DNA of 64,000 nucleotides from Pseudomonas morbosilactucae (GTDB lineage Bacteria > Pseudomonadota > Gammaproteobacteria > Pseudomonadales > Pseudomonadaceae), in the NCBI RefSeq assembly GCF_023241715.1, contig NZ_JALQCW010000007.1:46044-110043 (forward strand), written 5' to 3'. The position numbers and the translations under genes were made by a program. Shown here in pieces: positions 43,150 through 51,270 of this stretch. Below the pieces are notes generated by a model. It saw only the letters and a list, made by a program, of their open reading frames with translations, searched no databases and had not been told where the DNA came from. Each line of letters begins with the position of its first letter. Within the stretch, counting starts at the first letter, position 1.

Positions 43150-45229
43150 AAGGGCGCTCCATCGATGCCATGGGGAAGGGGTTCCTCGAGTTCAGCGCCA
43201 CCGACGAATTCCACCCCCGGCAACAAGGCCAGGCGCAGGCCACTGAGGGCGTGCAGCAAGTGCAGGCGACTCTCGCCGTCGTCGTGGCCGGCGGCATTCA
43301 GGGCGCGACGGCTGCGGTCCAGGGTCATCAGCAGGCCGGTGGGTGCGGGCAGGCGTTCGCCGGCCTTGAGACAGGCCTTGAAGTAATCGCCCACCTCGCC
43401 CACCACCTGACGCAGCAACGCCTGGGCCGGACCGTGCACCCGCGGCGCGTAGGCCAGCAGGTCCAACAGGTTCAGGGCCACCCGCAGCTCGCGCAGCGCC
43501 ACGCCGGTGTCTTGCCCGGTCATGGCCAGGCGCGGCAGGTGCTGCATCAGCCGGTCGAGCATCTGCACCCCCAGGTGTCGATGCTCGGCCAGGGTCGCAG
43601 GTTCCGTGAGGCCGACAATGTCGCGCCAACTGAAGCGAGTCAGGCGCTTGGCCGCCAGCTCCGAGCCGAAGGGCCGGGCGATCAGGGTCCAGACAAAAGC
43701 GAACAGCAGGCCCATGGGCCCGGCCAGATTGGAGTTGGCAAAACTCAGGAAGTCGGCGTCGTAGGCGCCCTGGATGCTGATAAAGGACGAGGTATTGACG
43801 ATGGTCAGCAGCATGCCCAGGTAAAAACGCGGCTGCACGGTCAGGGTGCCGACGCAGATAAAGGGCACGGCGAACGCCAGCACCAGCATGGGGAAGTCGT
43901 GCAGGTTGGGCAGGATCAGAAACAGGTAGAGGCTGGCGAACAGCACGGACATCGCGGTCCAGAAAAAGAACCGATAGATCTGTGGCGCCGGGTCGTCCAT
44001 GGAGGCAAAAAAACTGCAGGCCACGGCAGCAAGAATCACCGCACTGCCGCCGTCGGTCCAGCCCAGCAGAATCCACAGCACCGAGGCGGCGATGATCGCG
44101 GTGATGGTGGACGCCACGGAATAAAGCATCAGCCCGCGATCGAGGAAGGGGCTCAGCCGGCTGAGGCGCCAATGGCGATAGACGGCGCGCCACGGGGCCT
44201 GGCTTTCACACTGGATGGCGTGCTGTAGGCTGCGGCAGTCCTGCCACAGGTCGATCCATTCGCCGAGGCGGTACAGGGCGTTGGAAAACAGCAACTGGCG
44301 GCGGTCGTCCAAGGCTTCGGGGCTGGGCTGCAGGGCTTCAAGCTGTTCACGCAAGGCTTGCCAGCGCGCCACCGAGGCATCCTCGGCACTGGCCTGCAAC
44401 CACTGCTCGGTGCGGGCCAGGAGCGGCGCCATCTGCTGCACCAGTTCCGGCGTGCGGCGCTCCAGGGCGTACAAGGCGTCGTCCAGGGCGTCCACCACCG
44501 GCAACAGGTGGATCATGCGCCCGCGCAGTTCCTTGGTATTGCGCACCGTCTGCGGTCGCGCGCCTTCGTGGGGCAACTGGCCGATCATCAATTCCAGGCT
44601 GTTGAAGGTGGCGACCATGGCGCCGCGCAAGGCACTGACTTCCTCGGGTTGCACCTGGCGGCTGAGAAAGCGCTGACTGTAAGTGGCAGCGTCGGCAAAC
44701 CACTTGCCCGCCGAGTCGACGAACACCGGAGCCAGACGCCGAGGCCAGAACAGGCTGCCGACCACCGCCGCGCAGACGATGCCGAGAAAGATCTCCTCGG
44801 TACGCGCCTCGGCCACATCCCAGACCGCCAGGGGGTTGTCCACCACCGGCAGGGCGATCAACGGCAAGGTGTATCCGGCCAGCATCAGCGCGTAGCTGTT
44901 GGCGGTGCGCAGGTGCAGGGAAAGGAACAGCAGGACCCCAGTCCACAGGGCGACGATCACCACCAGCACATAGGGACTCTGCACAAACAACGGCACGAAC
45001 AACACGGCCGCGGCGCCCCGATAAACGTGCCCACAGCGCGGTACAGCGCCTTGGACGTGGTGGGGCCGACAAAGGGGCTGGAGACGATGTACACCGTGGC
45101 CATGGCCCAATACGGACGAGGCATCTGCATCAGCATGGCGATGTACAGGGCGATCATCGACGCGGCAAAAGTGCGCACGCCGTAGAACCAGTCACGCGCC
45201 GGGGGCACGCCGGTAAAGAAGCCGTTCAA
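43146..45229 (-). pseudogene. FUSC-family efflux pump (AaeB-like), frameshifted
   Basis: Inner-membrane pump of about 694 residues if repaired. From ATG 45229 the frame reads MNGFFTGVPPARDWFYGVRTF to SKALYRAVGTFIGA. The continuation is in another frame, AAVLFVPLFVQSPYVLVVIVALW. One G or C is missing in GGGGCGCCGCGG near 45012-45022. The FUSC signature (WAMATVYIVSSP and later WILLGWTDGGSAVILAAV), two blocks of membrane helices and two cytoplasmic domains are otherwise complete. It exports aromatic carboxylates in relatives. The gene overlaps both neighbours by 4 bases, which argues that the operon is maintained and the break is an error. Confidence 0.88.
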
Positions 45230-45693
45230 GAGCCGGTCACCGGCAGCGGGCCGGCCGATTCGAAGGCGCGAATCACCCGCAACGCGGCTTCCAGGTCTGA
45301 CGGTGCGATGCCTTCCAGAACTTCACGGCGCAGGCGCACCAGCTCCGTTTCCACCGCCTGCACCAACTCGCGACCGCTGGCGGTGAGGCTCAGGCACTTG
45401 GCCCGGCGATCATTCGGGTCTTCGCTGCGACAGACGTAGCCGGCGTTGCAGAGTTGATCCAGCAGACGTACCAGGGACGGGCTTTCCATCCCCGCCGCCT
45501 GGGCCACGGTGACCTGGCGCACACCCTCGCCCAGGCGCCCGATCATCAACAGGGGCACGGCGCAGGCTTCGGAAATACCGTAGTTGACCAGGGTGGTCTG
45601 GCAGATCCGCCGCCAATGCCGGGCGGCGACCACCATGCCACTGCTGATGTTCATCTGGAGCGCTTCGAGGGTGCTGGACACAAGACTGTTCAC
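45226..45693 (-). CDS. MarR-family regulator of the efflux operon
   Basis: A protein of 155 residues with a winged helix-turn-helix: VTVAQAAGMESPSLVRLLDQLC recognition helices and the wing DPNDRRAKCLSLT (DxRxK motif). Start: GTG 45693, with no strong ribosome site. An ATG at 45654 is an alternative. It is first in the operon, and its end overlaps the pump gene by 4 bases. A perfect palindrome covers the start region, so autorepression released by an aromatic ligand is the likely mode. The ligand is not known. Confidence 0.88.
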   Translation of the reverse strand: MNSLVSSTLEALQMNISSGMVVAARHWRRICQTTLVNYGISEACAVPLLMIGRLGEGVRQVTVAQAAGMESPSLVRLLDQLCNAGYVCRSEDPNDRRAKCLSLTASGRELVQAVETELVRLRREVLEGIAPSDLEAALRVIRAFESAGPLPVTGS

Positions 45694-45698
45694 ACACT

Positions 45699-45712
45699 GT
45701 TAGTTTGCTAAC
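45699..45712. promoter_or_regulatory. Probable MarR operator
   Basis: GTTAG-TTTG-CTAAC is a perfect inverted repeat 6 bases upstream of the GTG start of the MarR gene. Binding here would block transcription of the whole efflux operon. Confidence 0.6.
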
Positions 45713-45800
45713 TATCAATATGTCATTGGCGAATAAATTCAGTCAAGTTTTGTAACAATTACCCAGTGCGGGTCATCAGGCGCTTATCCCGGAGCGCGCC

Positions 45801-46082
45801 TCAACGCTTCTTCGCCCGTTCGTACACGGCTCCGCGTTCGCGTTTACCAACAGTGACGACCGACACCACCACGCGCTCGTCGATCACTTGATAAACCAGT
45901 CGGTAGCCCGACGCCCTGAGCTTGATCTTGTAACAGTCAGGCAAACCATGCAGAGCATCGGCAATAACTCGAGGCCCCTCAAGACGCTCCGCGAGTTTCT
46001 TCTTGAATTGCTCACGAAGCGTGTGCCCTAACTTGTCCCACTCCTTGCGCGCCGAAGGCAGGAACTCAAGCCTATAAGTCAT
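45801..46082 (-). CDS. relE: RelE/ParE-family toxin
   Basis: A protein of 93 residues with the RelE fold pattern: MTYRLEFLPSARKEWDKLG, FKKKLAERLEGPRVIADALHGLPDCYKIKLRASGYRLVYQVID, ending VYERAKKR. Lys and Arg residues in the central and C-terminal strands match ribosome-dependent mRNA interferases. It overlaps the antitoxin gene by 11 bases. It should cut mRNA at the ribosome when the antitoxin is lost. Confidence 0.92.
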   Translation of the reverse strand: MTYRLEFLPSARKEWDKLGHTLREQFKKKLAERLEGPRVIADALHGLPDCYKIKLRASGYRLVYQVIDERVVVSVVTVGKRERGAVYERAKKR

Positions 46083-46317
46083 CCAGGCTTACCGGAACAG
46101 GCGTCTCATGGCTCCTGGCTCGAACGATCTGCGCCAACTCCAAATCATCCAGACGCTCCATCAAGGCTTCAAAAACCTCAGCAGGCACCATGTAGCCCAT
46201 GACGCGATTGTGGTTCAACACCGCTACAGGCCCGCCTTGGGCGCTGCTCAAGACAGCGGATGGGTTCTTCTTCAATTCAGAGACGCTGACGGCTTTGTCA
46301 GCCAGAATGCTTTGCAT
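46072..46317 (-). CDS. relB: Phd/YefM-type antitoxin
   Basis: A protein of 81 residues. The N-terminal DNA-binding domain is of Phd/YefM type: VSVSELKKNPSAVLSSAQGGPVAVLNHNRVMGYMVP. A C-terminal tail (MERLDDLELAQIVRARSHE) binds the toxin. It lies directly before the toxin gene. An operator palindrome sits just upstream. The toxin is of the RelE family, a common mixed pairing. Confidence 0.92.
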   Translation of the reverse strand: MQSILADKAVSVSELKKNPSAVLSSAQGGPVAVLNHNRVMGYMVPAEVFEALMERLDDLELAQIVRARSHETPVPVSLDDL

Positions 46318-46323
46318 ATTATC

Positions 46324-46339
46324 GACCTCAATTAAGGTC
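46324..46339. promoter_or_regulatory. Toxin-antitoxin operator
   Basis: GACCTCAATTAAGGTC is nearly palindromic (GACCT-AATT-AGGTC half-sites) 6 bases upstream of the antitoxin start, suited to autorepression by the antitoxin and its complex. Confidence 0.55.
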
Positions 46340-46378
46340 GTTATTTTGGTCTAAATACCTCATATCAACAACCTGCAC

Positions 46379-46627
46379 TTATCCGCCTCCCCGCCCCTTC
46401 CTCAACAACACATCCAATTGATCCACCACCTCCGCCCAGTCCGCGTCGTCGAGCACTTCTTCACGCAGGAATTGCGCCTGGCTCGGGCTCCAGAAAAACG
46501 CATCCGCCAAATGCAGCTCGGGCTTGAGCGGCGAATGGGTGGCGATAAAACGATCGATGCTCACCGGGTCGTCGGCCAGGCCGAGCTGTTTGAACAGGGA
46601 TGGCAAGCTGTGGGTCGGTGATTCCAT
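46379..46627 (-). CDS. DUF2789 family protein
   Basis: A protein of 82 residues starting MESPTHSLPSLFKQLGLADDP, the usual beginning of the DUF2789 family in Pseudomonas. It continues FIATHSPLKPELHLADAFFWSPSQAQFLREEVLDDADWAEVVDQLD. It is cytoplasmic and helical. Function unknown. GGAGGC lies 5 bases upstream. It is 36 bases from the YbaK gene, on the same strand. Confidence 0.88.
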   Translation of the reverse strand: MESPTHSLPSLFKQLGLADDPVSIDRFIATHSPLKPELHLADAFFWSPSQAQFLREEVLDDADWAEVVDQLDVLLRKGRGGG

Positions 46628-46663
46628 GGGGCCTCCTTGATCATCGGGGTACGGGGCTGTCAG

Positions 46664-47125
46664 TCAGTGGCTGAGTTCACAGACTTGGGCGTGGGGCACC
46701 ATTTTCAGGTACTGCTCCATGCTCATGTGCACCAGGTTGTGGTGGTTGCCCGCTTCTACGTAAATGTCCTGCTGCCGGGTCAACAAGGGGTCGATCAGCA
46801 TGTCCAGGCCATAGGATTCGCCCAGGGCCGGCACCGCGCCGCGCTCACAGTCGTTGAACAGATGGGCCAGGGTACTTTCCCGGGTCAACTGCCACTCGCC
46901 GCTGCCGCGAACCTTGCTCAAGTCCAGGTGCCGGCTGGCGGGCAGTACCGCCATCAGGTAATGACCGTGACGGTCGTCGAGGATCACCGACTTGGCCACC
47001 CGCTCGGCGGGAATACCCGCGACCCGCGCCGTCTCCAGGCTGCTGGCCGAATGGGGGTGGGTCACCAGATCAAATTGGCAATGGGCCTGTTCCAGGCTGC
47101 GTTGCACCGTTTTTGCCATGCGCAT
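46664..47125 (-). CDS. YbaK/EbsC-family aminoacyl-tRNA deacylase-like protein
   Basis: A protein of 153 residues of the YbaK/ProX domain family, which removes wrongly attached amino acids from tRNA. Motifs: SLETARVAGIPAERVAKSVILDD (with the conserved Lys), LMAVLPASRHLDLSKVR, and GAVPALGESYGLDMLID (GxxPP/AxG type loop). The ATG at 47125 has GAGGTG 5 bases upstream. It stands alone before a divergent NfeD gene. Substrate amino acid cannot be told from sequence. Confidence 0.88.
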   Translation of the reverse strand: MRMAKTVQRSLEQAHCQFDLVTHPHSASSLETARVAGIPAERVAKSVILDDRHGHYLMAVLPASRHLDLSKVRGSGEWQLTRESTLAHLFNDCERGAVPALGESYGLDMLIDPLLTRQQDIYVEAGNHHNLVHMSMEQYLKMVPHAQVCELSH

Positions 47126-47336
47126 GATGCACCTCGCGACCCTGAATCCGCTTCAGGGCAATGGTGGGCTGTGTCTTCAGTCTAGGTCGGCCAACCCGGC
47201 CCAAGGCCATTAACTTCCGAACGGCAGCGCCGTTATTGGCTGTACAAAATTCAACCAGCCCGGGCTCAACTAGACTCAACCCATAGAGCCAATCAACGAA
47301 CCCCAAACGCGGTGCGTGACTCTCCAGGAGGGTCAG

Positions 47337-48671
47337 ATGAACAGGTGCGGGTGGCGGACATGGCTGCTGGCCGGGCTGATCGGGTTGTCGAGCGTTCAGG
47401 CCTGGGCCGCGGCCCCGGTGGTGGTGCTGACGCTCAACGGTGTCATCAGCCCGGCCAGCGCCGACTACGTGGTGCGCGGCCTGAACCGGGCGGCCGAACA
47501 ACAGGCGCAATTGGTGGTGATCGGCATCGACACCCCCGGCGGGCTCGACACCTCGATGCGTACCATCATCCAGGCGATTCTCGCCAGCCCCGTGCCAGTG
47601 GCCACCTACGTCGCCCCCAGCGGCGCCCGGGCTGCCAGTGCCGGCACCTATATCCTCTACGCCAGCCATATCGCCGCCATGGCCCCGGGCACGAACCTGG
47701 GCGCTGCCACACCGGTGCAACTCAATGCCGGGCCCGCTCCATCACCCAGCGACTCGGCGGGAGAGACCCTGACGCACAAGCAGATCAACGACGCCGCTGC
47801 CTACATCCGTGGCCTGGCGCAATTGCGCGGGCGCAACGCCGACTGGGCGGAACAAGCGGTGCGCCAGGCGGCCAGCCTGTCGGCCCAGGAAGCCCTGAAA
47901 CTCAAGGTGGTGGATTACCTGGCGGACGATCTCGGCGCCCTGCTCAAACAGCTCGATGGCAAGCCCCTGAACGCTGCGGGCCATGAAGTGCAACTGCACA
48001 CCCTGGGGGCCGCGCTGATCCACTACGACCCGGACTGGCGCGGCCAGGTGCTGTCGGTGATCACCCACCCCAGCGTGGCCCTGGTTCTGCTGATGCTGGG
48101 TATCTACGGTCTGTTCTTCGAGTTCGTCAGCCCTGGCACTGCGGTGCCCGGGGTGCTGGGCGGGATCTGTCTGCTACTGGGGCTCTACGCCCTGCAACTG
48201 CTGCCGGTGAACTACGCCGGCGTGGCCCTGATCCTGCTGGGCATCGCCTTTATGGTGGCCGAGGCCTTCCTGCCGACCTTCGGGGTGATCGGTTTCGGCG
48301 GCATCATTGCCTTTGTCGCCGGCGCGGTGATGCTGATGGACACCGACCTCCCCGGCTATGGCATCCCCCTGCCCTTAATCGTCGGCCTGGCGGTGATCAG
48401 CGCGGTGCTGCTGGTGGCGCTGGCGAGCATGGCCCTGGGCGCGCGCAAGCGCCAATTGGTCAGCGGCGATGCGGGCCTGGTGGGCAGCCACACCACCATC
48501 ACCCAGGTGCAAGCGAACAACGCCTACAACGGCTGGGTGCAGTTGCAAGGTGAAAACTGGCAGGTGCTGAGCGCCACGCCCCTGAGCCCCGGGCAGGGGG
48601 TGCGGGTGGTGGCGCGCAAAGGGCTGCTCTTGGAAGTGACGGCAGCCCCGGCGGCGCCGCGAGGAGGATGA
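47337..48671 (+). CDS. NfeD-family membrane serine protease
   Basis: A protein of 444 residues. Signal peptide to about residue 25. The N-terminal ClpP-like protease domain has [12 protein letters not shown] and [23 protein letters not shown] (catalytic Ser in ASAGTY) and a Lys further on ([15 protein letters not shown]). Four or more membrane helices follow ([15 protein letters not shown] to [12 protein letters not shown]) and a C-terminal OB-fold domain ([12 protein letters not shown] to [14 protein letters not shown]). Start: ATG 47337 with AGGAGG upstream. These proteases act on stomatin-like proteins; the slipin gene begins 1 base after this stop. Confidence 0.92.
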   Translation: MNRCGWRTWLLAGLIGLSSVQAWAAAPVVVLTLNGVISPASADYVVRGLNRAAEQQAQLVVIGIDTPGGLDTSMRTIIQAILASPVPVATYVAPSGARAASAGTYILYASHIAAMAPGTNLGAATPVQLNAGPAPSPSDSAGETLTHKQINDAAAYIRGLAQLRGRNADWAEQAVRQAASLSAQEALKLKVVDYLADDLGALLKQLDGKPLNAAGHEVQLHTLGAALIHYDPDWRGQVLSVITHPSVALVLLMLGIYGLFFEFVSPGTAVPGVLGGICLLLGLYALQLLPVNYAGVALILLGIAFMVAEAFLPTFGVIGFGGIIAFVAGAVMLMDTDLPGYGIPLPLIVGLAVISAVLLVALASMALGARKRQLVSGDAGLVGSHTTITQVQANNAYNGWVQLQGENWQVLSATPLSPGQGVRVVARKGLLLEVTAAPAAPRGG

Positions 48672-48672
48672 C

Positions 48673-49431
48673 ATGTTCATGCAATTGCTGTTCGGTGCGC
48701 TGCTGGCGCTGTTGATCGCGCTGGCCGCCTCGACCTTTCGCATCCTGCGCGAGTACGAGCGCGGCGTGGTGTTTCAGCTCGGGCGCTTCTGGCAGGTCAA
48801 GGGGCCGGGGCTGATCCTGCTGATTCCGGTGGTGCAGCAGATGGTCCGCGTCGACCTGCGCACCGTGGTGCTGGATGTGCCGCCGCAAGACGTGATCACC
48901 CGCGACAACGTCTCGGTCAAGGTCAACGCCGTGCTGTACTTCCGCGTGCTCGACCCGCAGAAGTCGATCATCCAGGTGGAGGACTTCCTCATGGCCACCA
49001 GCCAACTGGCGCAAACCACACTGCGCGCGGTGCTGGGCAAGCATGAGCTGGATGAACTGTTGGCCGAGCGCGAGCGCCTTAACGTCGATATCCAGCAAGT
49101 GCTGGACGCCCAGACCGACGCCTGGGGAATCAAGGTGGCGAACGTTGAGATCAAGCACGTGGATCTCAACGAATCCATGGTTCGCGCCATCGCCAAGCAA
49201 GCCGAGGCCGAACGCGAACGGCGGGCCAAGGTGATCCACGCCGAAGGGGAATTGCAGGCCTCGGAAAAACTCATGCAAGCCGCCGAAATGCTCGGGCGCC
49301 AACCCGGGGCCATGCAGTTGCGCTACATGCAGACCCTGGGGGCGATTGCCGGCGACAAGACCTCGACCATCGTGTTTCCGCTGCCCATCGAGTTGCTCAA
49401 GGGCATGGCCGACCTGTCTTCCAAACCCTGA
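48673..49431 (+). CDS. Slipin (stomatin/prohibitin-like membrane protein)
   Basis: A protein of 252 residues: one N-terminal membrane helix ([16 protein letters not shown]), then the SPFH domain ([51 protein letters not shown]) and a C-terminal helical region ([19 protein letters not shown]). It is a partner and likely substrate of the NfeD protease encoded before it. Such pairs help organise membrane domains and quality control. The ATG follows the NfeD stop with AGGAGG inside the end of nfeD. Confidence 0.93.
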   Translation: MFMQLLFGALLALLIALAASTFRILREYERGVVFQLGRFWQVKGPGLILLIPVVQQMVRVDLRTVVLDVPPQDVITRDNVSVKVNAVLYFRVLDPQKSIIQVEDFLMATSQLAQTTLRAVLGKHELDELLAERERLNVDIQQVLDAQTDAWGIKVANVEIKHVDLNESMVRAIAKQAEAERERRAKVIHAEGELQASEKLMQAAEMLGRQPGAMQLRYMQTLGAIAGDKTSTIVFPLPIELLKGMADLSSKP

Positions 49432-49455
49432 CCCAAAGCGGGCCGCCCTGCCCCT

Positions 49456-51060
49456 TTAACCGGCGTGGCAGACACCGGCCCGGAGCACCGCTGGCGCCGG
49501 GCAGATCAGCATCAAGCGCGCCCGCACATTGCCCGCGGCAAACTCATTGGTGGCGTGCCAGCCCGCTGGCAACGGGGCGAACTCATCCGGCTGGTCCTCG
49601 GTGCTGATCAGCCAGACCCGGCCGCTGCCGGTCGGCAGTGACGCCAGGTGGTCGACATAGATGTGGTCCGCCTGCTGATCCACCAGGGTGCCGAAACCAT
49701 AGGTGTTGGGCCGGCTGGACAGGCCGTTGGGCAAGGGCGGCGTATACAGCAGCGGCTCGGCACCGGTGCGGTTGTAATACACGTAACTCAGGTACCAGAG
49801 CAGGTCGCTGATGACGATCCGGTCCCCCGGCCGGTACTGCGCATTCACCTGCTCGACCATGACATTGATCTGGTCATTCACGTCCACCTCGGTGTTGTTC
49901 TTCAGCCCCACGCCCTCGACCCCGAGGAACACCAGCAGCAAGGCCACGGCCAGCCACCGGCGGCGTTCCAGCAGGGCGTCGACAGCCATCGCGACCAGCA
50001 GCGGCAGGCCCAGGGCATAGGCGGTCAGGTAGCGTTCGATAAACACCGGCGAGAGGAACGACACGGCAAAAATCAGCAGCAGCGGCACCAGGCTGTAGCT
50101 CACCAACAGACGCTGCAGGCGCAGAGGCGAGTCGTCGCGCCAGGCCACCCAGCCGCTCACCAGCAGCATCGACAACGGCAACCCCAGGTACAGCGGCCCG
50201 GGTAGCCCTTCGCCCTCATCCTGGGTCAGCAACTGCCAGACCATGGATGGCAACGACCCAAGGTCGACCGCCGGTTCCCAGCCCACATCGCCATTGGCCT
50301 TGAGCTGATCGAGGTGCTGCAGCAGGTCCACCAGCCCCGGCAGCCAGGGCAGGAACAGCAGGACAATCCCCACGTTGGCCAGCCACCAGCCGGGCCGGGT
50401 GATCGGGCGCGGGGTCAAGGAGCCCGGGATCATCGCCAGGTACAGCCAGTGGGCCAAGACGCAGAAGGTGGTGAAGTAATGGGTGTAGAACCCCAGGCTC
50501 ATCAGCAACCCGTACATCACCAGGTAGCGCTGGCGTTGCGGCTGACGCAGCCAATACACCAGGGCGATGGTCGCCCCCAGCAGCCACACGCCGAGCAAGG
50601 CGTACATGCGCACTTCCTGGCTGTAGCGCACCGCCGTGGGCAGCAACGCCAGGAGCACGCCGGCAAGGACCGCTGCACGTCGGGTGGCCAGCAGCCCCAC
50701 CAGCCACACGCCCAGGCCGACCGTGACGATGCCCGGCAAGGCACTGAACAGACGGACTGAAAAGATCCCGTCGCCAAACAGCTCGACCCAGCCGTGCAGC
50801 GCCACGAAATACAACGGTGGATGAACATCGTGAGCCGCGTGGAACCAGATCTCCCCGAGGGAATACTGGCTGAGCAACAGGCTGGAACCTTCATCGCCCC
50901 AAATGGCCGCGTCCGTGAGGCCATAGCAGCGGGTCAGCGTCGCCAGCGCCAGGATCGGCAGCAGCCCATAGTCGAGCGCCAGCCGCCAAAGCCCTTGGAA
51001 GCCCCGAGGCTGAAGCGCCAGCGGCCGACCGGCCAGTTCCGCTGCTCTAGGCAATTCCAT
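49456..51060 (-). CDS. Glycosyltransferase family 39-type membrane protein (ArnT-like)
   Basis: A protein of 534 residues with about 12 hydrophobic helices. Near the N-terminus TDAAIWGDEGSSLLLSQYSLG carries the acidic pair of the GT-C active site, and HDVHPPLYFVALHGWVELFGD is a second typical motif. A soluble C-terminal part (NAQYRPGDRIVISDLLWYLS onward) faces the periplasm. These enzymes move a sugar from a polyprenyl-phosphate donor onto lipids, glycans or proteins. The acceptor is not known. It is convergent with slipin and divergent from the next gene. Confidence 0.85.
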   Translation of the reverse strand: MELPRAAELAGRPLALQPRGFQGLWRLALDYGLLPILALATLTRCYGLTDAAIWGDEGSSLLLSQYSLGEIWFHAAHDVHPPLYFVALHGWVELFGDGIFSVRLFSALPGIVTVGLGVWLVGLLATRRAAVLAGVLLALLPTAVRYSQEVRMYALLGVWLLGATIALVYWLRQPQRQRYLVMYGLLMSLGFYTHYFTTFCVLAHWLYLAMIPGSLTPRPITRPGWWLANVGIVLLFLPWLPGLVDLLQHLDQLKANGDVGWEPAVDLGSLPSMVWQLLTQDEGEGLPGPLYLGLPLSMLLVSGWVAWRDDSPLRLQRLLVSYSLVPLLLIFAVSFLSPVFIERYLTAYALGLPLLVAMAVDALLERRRWLAVALLLVFLGVEGVGLKNNTEVDVNDQINVMVEQVNAQYRPGDRIVISDLLWYLSYVYYNRTGAEPLLYTPPLPNGLSSRPNTYGFGTLVDQQADHIYVDHLASLPTGSGRVWLISTEDQPDEFAPLPAGWHATNEFAAGNVRARLMLICPAPAVLRAGVCHAG

Positions 51061-51270
51061 CCGTTCCCCCGTCGCTCAGGCATGGGCCACAGCATCTTCT
51101 TTTGCCGGAAAAACCGCAAAGGCCAGCCGTCTGCCCACGGTTCCGGAAAACGCTGCCTCGATCCCATCACAAAGCGCAGCGACAGCCGCCCTGACCCGGC
51201 CCTGGCTTCTGTATGATTCGCCACATTCTCGGCCCATCGAATTCACCGCTGTGCGGATTAAGGACAATTC

